Below are positions 1 to 13,541 of a stretch of 64,000 nt of DNA, one piece after another (positions within the stretch are counted from its first letter, which is position 1; the number at the start of each line of letters is the position of its first letter). The position numbers were made by a program, and so were the translations under genes. The notes below the pieces were generated by a model that was not told the origin of the DNA, ran no database searches, and saw only the letters and a program-made list of their open reading frames with translations. Origin of the DNA: Chrysopilus asiliformis (lineage: Eukaryota > Arthropoda > Insecta > Diptera > Rhagionidae). Where the stretch lies: the NCBI GenBank assembly GCA_964034945.1, contig OZ035962.1, positions 114,515,234-114,579,233 on the forward strand, read 5' to 3'.

Positions 1-3000
1 GTTTTGGGCGACGAGAAATCGAAATCCGTTGTCCATTTTGAGCTATCTCCATTTTTTTGAGGCGACCCTAGCCGCCCTGGCCAAACCGTGAGAGCTATCG
101 AAAAACGGACAACGGATTCGTGATCAGCGGCCCCCCATTACCCTTTACACCAAGTTTCAGCGAAATCTTTTTTTTGAAAAAAATCGCAAAAAATTGCAGT
201 GGATGGCAAAAAATGTTTTTTTCTGAATTTTTGTCTGATCGCGCTGAAACTTGGAATGTAGGGGTTTTGGGCGACGAGAAATCGAAATCCGTTGTCCATT
301 TTGAGCTATCTCCATTTTTTTGAGGCGACCCTAGCCGCCCTGGCCAAACCGTGAGAGCTATCGAAAAACGGACAACGGATTCGTGATCAGCGGCCCCCCA
401 TTACCCTTTACACCAAGTTTCAGCGAAATCTTTTTTTTTAAAAAAATCGCAAAAAATTGCAGTGGTTAGTCCATGATTTTTTTATGGCAAAAAATGTTTT
501 TTTCTGAATTTTTGTCTGATCGCGCTGAAACTTGGAATGTAGGGGTTTTGGGCGACGAGAAATCGAAATCCGTTGTCCATTTTGAGCTATCTCCATTTTT
601 TTGAGGCGACCCTAGCCGCCCTGGCCAAACCGTGAGAGCTATCGAAAAACGGACAACGGATTCGTGATCAGCGGCCCCCCATTACCCTTTACACCAAGTT
701 TCAGCGAAATCTTTTTTTTGAAAAAAATCGCAAAAAATTGCAGTGGTTAGTCCATGATTTTTTTATGGCAAAAAATGTTTTTTTCTGAATTTTTGTCTGA
801 TCGCGCTGAAACTTGGAATGTAGGGGTTTTGGGCGACGAGAAATCGAAATCCGTTGTCCATTTTGAGCTATCTCCATTTTTTTGAGGCGACCCTAGCCGC
901 CCTGGCCAAACCGTGAGAGCTATCGAAAAACGGACAACGGATTCGTGATCAGCGGCCCCCCATTACCCTTTACACCAAGTTTCAGCGAAATCTTTTTTTT
1001 GAAAAAAATCGCAAAAAATTGCAGTGGATGGCAAAAAATGTTTTTTTCTGAATTTTTGTCTGATCGCGCTGAAACTTGGAATGTAGGGGTTTTGGGCGAC
1101 GAGAAATCGAAATCCGTTGTCCATTTTGAGCTATCTCCATTTTTTTGAGGCGACCCTAGCCGCCCTGGCCAAACCGTGAGAGCTATCGAAAAACGGACAA
1201 CGGATTCGTGATCAGCGGCCCCCCATTACCCTTTACACCAAGTTTCAGCGAAATCTTTTTTTTGAAAAAAATCGCAAAAAATTGCAGTGGTTAGTCCATG
1301 ATTTTTTTATGGCAAAAAATGTTTTTTTCTGAATTTTTGTCTGATCGCGCTGAAACTTGGAATGTAGGGGTTTTGGGCGACGAGAAATCGAAATCCGTTG
1401 TCCATTTTGAGCTATCTCCATTTTTTTGAGGCGACCCTAGCCGCCCTGGCCAAACCGTGAGAGCTATCGAAAAACGGACAACGGATTCGTGATCAGCGGC
1501 CCCCCATTACCCTTTACACCAAGTTTCAGCGAAATCTTTTTTTTGAAAAAAATCGCAAAAAATTGCAGTGGATGGCAAAAAATGTTTTTTTCTGAATTTT
1601 TGTCTGATCGCGCTGAAACTTGGAATGTAGGGGTTTTGGGCGACGAGAAATCGAAATCCGTTGTCCATTTTGAGCTATCTCCATTTTTTTGAGGCGACCC
1701 TAGCCGCCCTGGCCAAACCGTGAGAGCTATCGAAAAACGGACAACGGATTCGTGATCAGCGGCCCCCCATTACCCTTTACACCAAGTTTCAGCGAAATCT
1801 TTTTTTTGAAAAAAATCGCAAAAAATTGCAGTGGTTAGTCCATGATTTTTTTATGGCAAAAAATGTTTTTTTCTGAATTTTTGTCTGATCGCGCTGAAAC
1901 TTGGAATGTAGGGGTTTTGGGCGACGAGAAATCGAAATCCGTTGTCCATTTTGAGCTATCTCCATTTTTTTGAGGCGACCCTAGCCGCCCTGGCCAAACC
2001 GTGAGAGCTATCGAAAAACGGACAACGGATTCGTGATCAGCGGCCCCCCATTACCCTTTACACCAAGTTTCAGCGAAATCTTTTTTTTGAAAAAAATCGC
2101 AAAAAATTGCAGTGGTTAGTCCATGATTTTTTATGGCAAAAAATGTTTTTTTATGAATTTTTGTCTGATCGCGCTGAAACTTGGAATGTAGGGGTTTTGG
2201 GCGACGAGAAATCGAAATCCGTTGTCCATTTTGAGCTATCTCCATTTTTTTGAGGCGACCCTAGCCGCCCTGGCCAAACCGTGAGAGCTATCGAAAAACG
2301 GACAACGGATTCGTGATCAGCGGCCCCCCATTACCCTTTACACCAAGTTTCAGCGAAATCTTTTTTTTGAAAAAAATCGCAAAAAATTGCAGTGGATGGC
2401 AAAAAATGTTTTTTTCTGAATTTTTGTCTGATCGCGCTGAAACTTGGAATGTAGGGGTTTTGGGCGACGAGAAATCGAAATCCGTTGTCCATTTTGAGCT
2501 ATCTCCATTTTTTTGAGGCGACCCTAGCCGCCCTGGCCAAACCGTGAGAGCTATCGAAAAACGGACAACGGATTCGTGATCAGCGGCCCCCCATTACCCT
2601 TTACACCAAGTTTCAGCGAAATCTTTTTTTTGAAAAAAATCGCAAAAAATTGCAGTGGTTAGTCCATGATTTTTTTATGGCAAAAAATGTTTTTTTCTGA
2701 ATTTTTGTCTGATCGCGCTGAAACTTGGAATGTAGGGGTTTTGGGCGACGAGAAATCGAAATCCGTTGTCCATTTTGAGCTATCTCCATTTTTTTGAGGC
2801 GACCCTAGCCGCCCTGGCCAAACCGTGAGAGCTATCGAAAAACGGACAACGGATTCGTGATCAGCGGCCCCCCATTACCCTTTACACCAAGTTTCAGCGA
2901 AATCTTTTTTTTGAAAAAAATCGCAAAAAATTGCAGTGGATGGCAAAAAATGTTTTTTTCTGAATTTTTGTCTGATCGCGCTGAAACTTGGAATGTAGGG

Positions 3001-5331
3001 GTTTTGGGCGACGAGAAATCGAAATCCGTTGTCCATTTTGAGCTATCTCCATTTTTTTGAGGCGACCCTAGCCGCCCTGGCCAAACCGTGAGAGCTATCG
3101 AAAAACGGACAACGGATTCGTGATCAGCGGCCCCCCATTACCCTTTACACCAAGTTTCAGCGAAATCTTTTTTTTTAAAAAAATCGCAAAAAATTGCAGT
3201 GGTTAGTCCATGATTTTTTTATGGCAAAAAATGTTTTTTTCTGAATTTTTGTCTGATCGCGCTGAAACTTGGAATGTAGGGGTTTTGGGCGACGAGAAAT
3301 CGAAATCCGTTGTCCATTTTGAGCTATCTCCATTTTTTTGAGGCGACCCTAGCCGCCCTGGCCAAACCGTGAGAGCTATCGAAAAACGGACAACGGATTC
3401 GTGATCAGCGGCCCCCCATTACCCTTTACACCAAGTTTCAGCGAAATCTTTTTTTTGAAAAAAATCGCAAAAAATTGCAGTGGTTAGTCCATGATTTTTT
3501 TATGGCAAAAAATGTTTTTTTCTGAATTTTTGTCTGATCGCGCTGAAACTTGGAATGTAGGGGTTTTGGGCGACGAGAAATCGAAATCCGTTGTCCATTT
3601 TGAGCTATCTCCATTTTTTTGAGGCGACCCTAGCCGCCCTGGCCAAACCGTGAGAGCTATCGAAAAACGGACAACGGATTCGTGATCAGCGGCCCCCCAT
3701 TACCCTTTACACCAAGTTTCAGCGAAATCTTTTTTTTGAAAAAAATCGCAAAAAATTGCAGTGGTTAGTCCATGATTTTTTTATGGCAAAAAATGTTTTT
3801 TTCTGAATTTTTGTCTGATCGCGCTGAAACTTGGAATGTAGGGGTTTTGGGCGACGAGAAATCGAAATCCGTTGTCCATTTTGAGCTATCTCCATTTTTT
3901 TGAGGCGACCCTAGCCGCCCTGGCCAAACCGTGAGAGCTATCGAAAAACGGACAACGGATTCGTGATCAGCGGCCCCCCATTACCCTTTACACCAAGTTT
4001 CAGCGAAATCTTTTTTTTGAAAAAAATCGCAAAAAATTGCAGTGGTTAGTCCATGATTTTTTTATGGCAAAAAATGTTTTTTTCTGAATTTTTGTCTGAT
4101 CGCGCTGAAACTTGGAATGTAGGGGTTTTGGGCGACGAGAAATCGAAATCCGTTGTCCATTTTGAGCTATCTCCATTTTTTTGAGGCGACCCTAGCCGCC
4201 CTGGCCAAACCGTGAGAGCTATCGAAAAACGGACAACGGATTCGTGATCAGCGGCCCCCCATTACCCTTTACACCAAGTTTCAGCGAAATCTTTTTTTTG
4301 AAAAAAATCGCAAAAAATTGCAGTGGATGGCAAAAAATGTTTTTTTCTGAATTTTTGTCTGATCGCGCTGAAACTTGGAATGTAGGGGTTTTGGGCGACG
4401 AGAAATCGAAATCCGTTGTCCATTTTGAGCTATCTCCATTTTTTTGAGGCGACCCTAGCCGCCCTGGCCAAACCGTGAGAGCTATCGAAAAACGGACAAC
4501 GGATTCGTGATCAGCGGCCCCCCATTACCCTTTACACCAAGTTTCAGCGAAATCTTTTTTTTGAAAAAAATCGCAAAAAATTGCAGTGGATTGGCAAAAA
4601 ATGTTTTTTTCTGAATTTTTGTCTGATCGCGCTGAAACTTGGAATGTAGGGGTTTTGGGCGACGAGAAATCGAAATCCGTTGTCCATTTTGAGCTATCTC
4701 CATTTTTTTGAGGCGACCCTAGCCGCCCTGGCCAAACCGTGAGAGCTATCGAAAAACGGACAACGGATTCGTGATCAGCGGCCCCCCATTACCCTTTACA
4801 CCAAGTTTCAGCGAAATCTTTTTTTTGAAAAAAATCGCAAAAAATTGCAGTGGTTAGTCCATGATTTTTTTATGGCAAAAAATGTTTTTTTCTGAATTTT
4901 TGTCTGATCGCGCTGAAACTTGGAATGTAGGGGTTTTGGGCGACGAGAAATCGAAATCCGTTGTCCATTTTGAGCTATCTCCATTTTTTTGAGGCGACCC
5001 TAGCCGCCCTGGCCAAACCGTGAGAGCTATCGAAAAACGGACAACGGATTCGTGATCAGCGGCCCCCCATTACCCTTTACACCAAGTTTCAGCGAAATCT
5101 TTTTTTTGAAAAAAATCGCAAAAAATTGCAGTGGTTAGTCCATGATTTTTTATGGCAAAAAATGTTTTTTTCTGAATTTTTGTCTGATCGCGCTGAAACT
5201 TGGAATGTAGGGGTTTTGGGCGACGAGAAATCGAAATCCGTTGTCCATTTTGAGCTATCTCCATTTTTTTGAGGCGACCCTAGCCGCCCTGGCCAAACCG
5301 TGAGAGCTATCGAAAAACGGACAACGGATTC

Positions 5332-7186
5332 GTGATCAGCGGCCCCCCATTACCCTTTACACCAAGTTTCAGCGAAATCTTTTTTTTGAAAAAAATCGCA
5401 AAAAATTGCAGTGGATGGCAAAAAATGTTTTGTTCTGAATTTTTGTCTGATCGCGCTGAAACTTGGAATGTAGGGGTTTTGGGCGACGAGAAATCGAAAT
5501 CCGTTGTCCATTTTGAGCTATCTCCATTTTTTTGAGGCGACCCTAGCCGCCCTGGCCAAACCGTGAGAGCTATCGAAAAACGGACAACGGATTCGTGATC
5601 AGCGGCCCCCATTACCCTTTACACCAAGTTTCAGCGAAATCTTTTTTTTGAAAAAAATCGCAAAAAATTGCAGTGGATGGCAAAAAATGTTTTTTTCTGA
5701 ATTTTTGTCTGATCGCGCTGAAACTTGGAATGTAGGGGTTTTGGGCGACGAGAAATCGAAATCCGTTGTCCATTTTGAGCTATCTCCATTTTTTTGAGGC
5801 GACCCTAGCCGCCCTGGCCAAACCGTGAGAGCTATCGAAAAACGGACAACGGATTCGTGATCAGCGGCCCCCCATTACCCTTTACACCAAGTTTCAGCGA
5901 AATCTTTTTTTTGAAAAAATCGCAAAAAATTGCAGTGGATGGCAAAAAATGTTTTTTTCTGAATTTTTGTCTGATCGCGCTGAAACTTGGAATGTAGGGG
6001 TTTTGGGCGACGAGAAATCGAAATCCGTTGTCCATTTTGAGCTATCTCCATTTTTTTGAGGCGACCCTAGCCGCCCTGGCCAAACCGTGAGAGCTATCGA
6101 AAAACGGACAACGGATTCGTGATCAGCGGCCCCCATTACCCTTTACACCAAGTTTCAGCGAAATCTTTTTTTTGAAAAAAATCGCAAAAAATTGCAGTGG
6201 TTAGTCCATGATTTTTTTATGGCAAAAAATGTTTTTTTCTGAATTTTTGTCTGATCGCGCTGAAACTTGGAATGTAGGGGTTTTGGGCGACGAGAAATCG
6301 AAATCCGTTGTCCATTTTGAGCTATCTCCATTTTTTTGAGGCGACCCTAGCCGCCCTGGCCAAACCGTGAGAGCTATCGAAAAACGGACAACGGATTCGT
6401 GATCAGCGGCCCCCATTACCCTTTACACCAAGTTTCAGCGAAATCTTTTTTTTGAAAAAAATCGCAAAAAATTGCAGTGGATGGCAAAAAATGTTTTTTT
6501 CTGAATTTTTGTCTGATCGCGCTGAAACTTGGAATGTAGGGGTTTTGGGCGACGAGAAATCGAAATCCGTTGTCCATTTTGAGCTATCTCCATTTTTTTG
6601 AGGCGACCCTAGCCGCCCTGGCCAAACCGTGAGAGCTATCGAAAAACGGACAACGGATTCGTGATCAGCGGCCCCCCATTACCCTTTACACCAAGTTTCA
6701 GCGAAATCTTTTTTTTGAAAAAAATCGCAAAAAATTGCAGTGGATGGCAAAAAATGTTTTTTTCTGAATTTTTGTCTGATCGCGCTGAAACTTGGAATGT
6801 AGGGGTTTTGGGCGACGAGAAATCGAAATCCGTTGTCCATTTTGAGCTATCTCCATTTTTTTGAGGCGACCCTAGCCGCCCTGGCCAAACCGTGAGAGCT
6901 ATCGAAAAACGGACAACGGATTCGTGATCAGCGGCCCCCCATTACCCTTTACACCAAGTTTCAGCGAAATCTTTTTTTTGAAAAAAATCGCAAAAAATTG
7001 CAGTGGATGGCAAAAAATGTTTTTTTCTGAATTTTTGTCTGATCGCGCTGAAACTTGGAATGTAGGGGTTTTGGGCGACGAGAAATCGAAATCCGTTGTC
7101 CATTTTGAGCTATCTCCATTTTTTTGAGGCGACCCTAGCCGCCCTGGCCAAACCGTGAGAGCTATCGAAAAACGGACAACGGATTC
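5332..7186. repeat. Seven-monomer satellite block, copy 1 of an internal duplication
   Basis: This run of monomers carries private variants: TGTTCTG instead of TTTTCTG near 5430, and a C5 instead of C6 run in the monomers starting at 5595, 6119 and 6399. The same variants recur in the same order exactly 8,210 bp away, starting at 13542. The correspondence is lost after 7186, where this copy has a 281-bp monomer and the other a 263-bp one. Confidence 0.85.
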
Positions 7187-10100
7187 GTGATCAGCGGCCC
7201 CCCATTACCCTTTACACCAAGTTTCAGCGAAATCTTTTTTTTGAAAAAAATCGCAAAAAATTGCAGTGGTTAGTCCATGATTTTTTTATGGCAAAAAATG
7301 TTTTTTTCTGAATTTTTGTCTGATCGCGCTGAAACTTGGAATGTAGGGGTTTTGGGGGACGAGAAATCGAAATCCGTTGTCCATTTTGAGCTATCTCCAT
7401 TTTTTTGAGGCGACCCTAGCCGCCCTGGCCAAACCGTGAGAGCTATCGAAAAACGGACAACGGATTCGTGATCAGCGGCCCCCCATTACCCTTTACACCA
7501 AGTTTCAGCGAAATCTTTTTTTTGAAAAAAATCGCAAAAAATTGCAGTGGATGGCAAAAAATGTTTTTTTCTGAATTTTTGTCTGATCGCGCTGAAACTT
7601 GGAATGTAGGGGTTTTGGGCGACGAGAAATCGAAATCCGTTGTCCATTTTGAGCTATCTCCATTTTTTTGAGGCGACCCTAGCCGCCCTGGCCAAACCGT
7701 GAGAGCTATCGAAAAACGGACAACGGATTCGTGATCAGCGGCCCCCCATTACCCTTTACACCAAGTTTCAGCGAAATCTTTTTTTTGAAAAAAATCGCAA
7801 AAAATTGCAGTGGTTAGTCCATGATTTTTTTATGGCAAAAAATGTTTTTTTCTGAATTTTTGTCTGATCGCGCTGAAACTTGGAATGTAGGGGTTTTGGG
7901 CGACGAGAAATCGAAATCCGTTGTCCATTTTGAGCTATCTCCATTTTTTTGAGGCGACCCTAGCCGCCCTGGCCAAACCGTGAGAGCTATCGAAAAACGG
8001 ACAACGGATTCGTGATCAGCGGCCCCCCATTACCCTTTACACCAAGTTTCAGCGAAATCTTTTTTTTGAAAAAAATCGCAAAAAATTGCAGTGGTTAGTC
8101 CATGATTTTTTTATGGCAAAAAATGTTTTTTTCTGAATTTTTGTCTGATCGCGCTGAAACTTGGAATGTAGGGGTTTTGGGCGACGAGAAATCGAAATCC
8201 GTTGTCCATTTTGAGCTATCTCCATTTTTTTGAGGCGACCCTAGCCGCCCTGGCCAAACCGTGAGAGCTATCGAAAAACGGACAACGGATTCGTGATCAG
8301 CGGCCCCCCATTACCCTTTACACCAAGTTTCAGCGAAATCTTTTTTTTGAAAAAAATCGCAAAAAATTGCAGTGGTTAGTCCATGATTTTTTTATGGCAA
8401 AAAATGTTTTTTTCTGAATTTTTGTCTGATCGCGCTGAAACTTGGAATGTAGGGGTTTTGGGCGACGAGAAATCGAAATCCGTTGTCCATTTTGAGCTAT
8501 CTCCATTTTTTTGAGGCGACCCTAGCCGCCCTGGCCAAACCGTGAGAGCTATCGAAAAACGGACAACGGATTCGTGATCAGCGGCCCCCCATTACCCTTT
8601 ACACCAAGTTTCAGCGAAATCTTTTTTTTGAAAAAAATCGCAAAAAATTGCAGTGGTTAGTCCATGATTTTTTTATGGCAAAAAATGTTTTTTTCTGAAT
8701 TTTTGTCTGATCGCGCTGAAACTTGGAATGTAGGGGTTTTGGGCGACGAGAAATCGAAATCCGTTGTCCATTTTGAGCTATCTCCATTTTTTTGAGGCGA
8801 CCCTAGCCGCCCTGGCCAAACCGTGAGAGCTATCGAAAAACGGACAACGGATTCGTGATCAGCGGCCCCCCATTACCCTTTACACCAAGTTTCAGCGAAA
8901 TCTTTTTTTTGAAAAAAATCGCAAAAAATTGCAGTGGTTAGTCCATGATTTTTTTATGGCAAAAAATGTTTTTTTCTGAATTTTTGTCTGATCGCGCTGA
9001 AACTTGGAATGTAGGGGTTTTGGGCGACGAGAAATCGAAATCCGTTGTCCATTTTGAGCTATCTCCATTTTTTTGAGGCGACCCTAGCCGCCCTGGCCAA
9101 ACCGTGAGAGCTATCGAAAAACGGACAACGGATTCGTGATCAGCGGCCCCCCATTACCCTTTACACCAAGTTTCAGCGAAATCTTTTTTTTGAAAAAAAT
9201 CGCAAAAAATTGCAGTGGATGGCAAAAAATGTTTTTTTCTGAATTTTTGTCTGATCGCGCTGAAACTTGGAATGTAGGGGTTTTGGGCGACGAGAAATCG
9301 AAATCCGTTGTCCATTTTGAGCTATCTCCATTTTTTTGAGGCGACCCTAGCCGCCCTGGCCAAACCGTGAGAGCTATCGAAAAACGGACAACGGATTCGT
9401 GATCAGCGGCCCCCCATTACCCTTTACACCAAGTTTCAGCGAAATCTTTTTTTTGAAAAAAATCGCAAAAAATTGCAGTGGTTAGTCCATGATTTTTTTA
9501 TGGCAAAAAATGTTTTTTTCTGAATTTTTGTCTGATCGCGCTGAAACTTGGAATGTAGGGGTTTTGGGCGACGAGAAATCGAAATCCGTTGTCCATTTTG
9601 AGCTATCTCCATTTTTTTGAGGCGACCCTAGCCGCCCTGGCCAAACCGTGAGAGCTATCGAAAAACGGACAACGGATTCGTGATCAGCGGCCCCCCATTA
9701 CCCTTTACACCAAGTTTCAGCGAAATCTTTTTTTTGAAAAAAATCGCAAAAAATTGCAGTGGTTAGTCCATGATTTTTTTATGGCAAAAAATGTTTTTTT
9801 CTGAATTTTTGTCTGATCGCGCTGAAACTTGGAATGTAGGGGTTTTGGGCGACGAGAAATCGAAATCCGTTGTCCATTTTGAGCTATCTCCATTTTTTTG
9901 AGGCGACCCTAGCCGCCCTGGCCAAACCGTGAGAGCTATCGAAAAACGGACAACGGATTCGTGATCAGCGGCCCCCCATTACCCTTTACACCAAGTTTCA
10001 GCGAAATCTTTTTTTTGAAAAAAATCGCAAAAAATTGCAGTGGTTAGTCCATGATTTTTTTATGGCAAAAAATGTTTTTTTCTGAATTTTTGTCTGATCG

Positions 10101-13100
10101 CGCTGAAACTTGGAATGTAGGGGTTTTGGGCGACGAGAAATCGAAATCCGTTGTCCATTTTGAGCTATCTCCATTTTTTTGAGGCGACCCTAGCCGCCCT
10201 GGCCAAACCGTGAGAGCTATCGAAAAACGGACAACGGATTCGTGATCAGCGGCCCCCCATTACCCTTTACACCAAGTTTCAGCGAAATCTTTTTTTTGAA
10301 AAAAATCGCAAAAAATTGCAGTGGTTAGTCCATGATTTTTTTATGGCAAAAAATGTTTTTTTCTGAATTTTTGTCTGATCGCGCTGAAACTTGGAATGTA
10401 GGGGTTTTGGGCGACGAGAAATCGAAATCCGTTGTCCATTTTGAGCTATCTCCATTTTTTTGAGGCGACCCTAGCCGCCCTGGCCAAACCGTGAGAGCTA
10501 TCGAAAAACGGACAACGGATTCGTGATCAGCGGCCCCCCATTACCCTTTACACCAAGTTTCAGCGAAATCTTTTTTTTGAAAAAAATCGCAAAAAATTGC
10601 AGTGGTTAGTCCATGATTTTTTTATGGCAAAAAATGTTTTTTTCTGAATTTTTGTCTGATCGCGCTGAAACTTGGAATGTAGGGGTTTTGGGCGACGAGA
10701 AATCGAAATCCGTTGTCCATTTTGAGCTATCTCCATTTTTTTGAGGCGACCCTAGCCGCCCTGGCCAAACCGTGAGAGCTATCGAAAAACGGACAACGGA
10801 TTCGTGATCAGCGGCCCCCCATTACCCTTTACACCAAGTTTCAGCGAAATCTTTTTTTTGAAAAAAATCGCAAAAAATTGCAGTGGTTAGTCCATGATTT
10901 TTTTATGGCAAAAAATGTTTTTTTCTGAATTTTTGTCTGATCGCGCTGAAACTTGGAATGTAGGGGTTTTGGGCGACGAGAAATCGAAATCCGTTGTCCA
11001 TTTTGAGCTATCTCCATTTTTTTGAGGCGACCCTAGCCGCCCTGGCCAAACCGTGAGAGCTATCGAAAAACGGACAACGGATTCGTGATCAGCGGCCCCC
11101 CATTACCCTTTACACCAAGTTTCAGCGAAATCTTTTTTTTGAAAAAAATCGCAAAAAATTGCAGTGGTTAGTCCATGATTTTTTTATGGCAAAAAATGTT
11201 TTTTTCTGAATTTTTGTCTGATCGCGCTGAAACTTGGAATGTAGGGGTTTTGGGCGACGAGAAATCGAAATCCGTTGTCCATTTTGAGCTATCTCCATTT
11301 TTTTGAGGCGACCCTAGCCGCCCTGGCCAAACCGTGAGAGCTATCGAAAAACGGACAACGGATTCGTGATCAGCGGCCCCCCATTACCCTTTACACCAAG
11401 TTTCAGCGAAATCTTTTTTTTGAAAAAAATCGCAAAAAATTGCAGTGGTTAGTCCATGATTTTTTTATGGCAAAAAATGTTTTTTTCTGAATTTTTGTCT
11501 GATCGCGCTGAAACTTGGAATGTAGGGGTTTTGGGCGACGAGAAATCGAAATCCGTTGTCCATTTTGAGCTATCTCCATTTTTTTGAGGCGACCCTAGCC
11601 GCCCTGGCCAAACCGTGAGAGCTATCGAAAAACGGACAACGGATTCGTGATCAGCGGCCCCCCATTACCCTTTACACCAAGTTTCAGCGAAATCTTTTTT
11701 TTGAAAAAAATCGCAAAAAATTGCAGTGGATGGCAAAAAATGTTTTTTTCTGAATTTTTGTCTGATCGCGCTGAAACTTGGAATGTAGGGGTTTTGGGCG
11801 ACGAGAAATCGAAATCCGTTGTCCATTTTGAGCTATCTCCATTTTTTTGAGGCGACCCTAGCCGCCCTGGCCAAACCGTGAGAGCTATCGAAAAACGGAC
11901 AACGGATTCGTGATCAGCGGCCCCCCATTACCCTTTACACCAAGTTTCAGCGAAATCTTTTTTTTGAAAAAAATCGCAAAAAATTGCAGTGGATGGCAAA
12001 AAATGTTTTTTTCTGAATTTTTGTCTGATCGCGCTGAAACTTGGAATGTAGGGGTTTTGGGCGACGAGAAATCGAAATCCGTTGTCCATTTTGAGCTATC
12101 TCCATTTTTTTGAGGCGACCCTAGCCGCCCTGGCCAAACCGTGAGAGCTATCGAAAAACGGACAACGGATTCGTGATCAGCGGCCCCCCATTACCCTTTA
12201 CACCAAGTTTCAGCGAAATCTTTTTTTTGAAAAAAATCGCAAAAAATTGCAGTGGTTAGTCCATGATTTTTTTATGGCAAAAAATGTTTTTTTCTGAATT
12301 TTTGTCTGATCGCGCTGAAACTTGGAATGTAGGGGTTTTGGGCGACGAGAAATCGAAATCCGTTGTCCATTTTGAGCTATCTCCATTTTTTTGAGGCGAC
12401 CCTAGCCGCCCTGGCCAAACCGTGAGAGCTATCGAAAAACGGACAACGGATTCGTGATCAGCGGCCCCCCATTACCCTTTACACCAAGTTTCAGCGAAAT
12501 CTTTTTTTTGAAAAAAATCGCAAAAAATTGCAGTGGTTAGTCCATGATTTTTTTATGGCAAAAAATGTTTTTTTCTGAATTTTTGTCTGATCGCGCTGAA
12601 ACTTGGAATGTAGGGGTTTTGGGCGACGAGAAATCGAAATCCGTTGTCCATTTTGAGCTATCTCCATTTTTTTGAGGCGACCCTAGCCGCCCTGGCCAAA
12701 CCGTGAGAGCTATCGAAAAACGGACAACGGATTCGTGATCAGCGGCCCCCCATTACCCTTTACACCAAGTTTCAGCGAAATCTTTTTTTTGAAAAAAATC
12801 GCAAAAAATTGCAGTGGATGGCAAAAAATGTTTTTTTCTGAATTTTTGTCTGATCGCGCTGAAACTTGGAATGTAGGGGTTTTGGGCGACGAGAAATCGA
12901 AATCCGTTGTCCATTTTGAGCTATCTCCATTTTTTTGAGGCGACCCTAGCCGCCCTGGCCAAACCGTGAGAGCTATCGAAAAACGGACAACGGATTCGTG
13001 ATCAGCGGCCCCCCATTACCCTTTACACCAAGTTTCAGCGAAATCTTTTTTTTGAAAAAAATCGCAAAAAATTGCAGTGGATGGCAAAAAATGTTTTTTT

Positions 13101-13541
13101 CTGAATTTTTGTCTGATCGCGCTGAAACTTGGAATGTAGGGGTTTTGGGCGACGAGAAATCGAAATCCGTTGTCCATTTTGAGCTATCTCCATTTTTTTG
13201 AGGCGACCCTAGCCGCCCTGGCCAAACCGTGAGAGCTATCGAAAAACGGACAACGGATTCGTGATCAGCGGCCCCCCATTACCCTTTACACCAAGTTTCA
13301 GCGAAATCTTTTTTTTGAAAAAAATCGCAAAAAATTGCAGTGGTTAGTCCATGATTTTTTTATGGCAAAAAATGTTTTTTTCTGAATTTTTGTCTGATCG
13401 CGCTGAAACTTGGAATGTAGGGGTTTTGGGCGACGAGAAATCGAAATCCGTTGTCCATTTTGAGCTATCTCCATTTTTTTGAGGCGACCCTAGCCGCCCT
13501 GGCCAAACCGTGAGAGCTATCGAAAAACGGACAACGGATTC

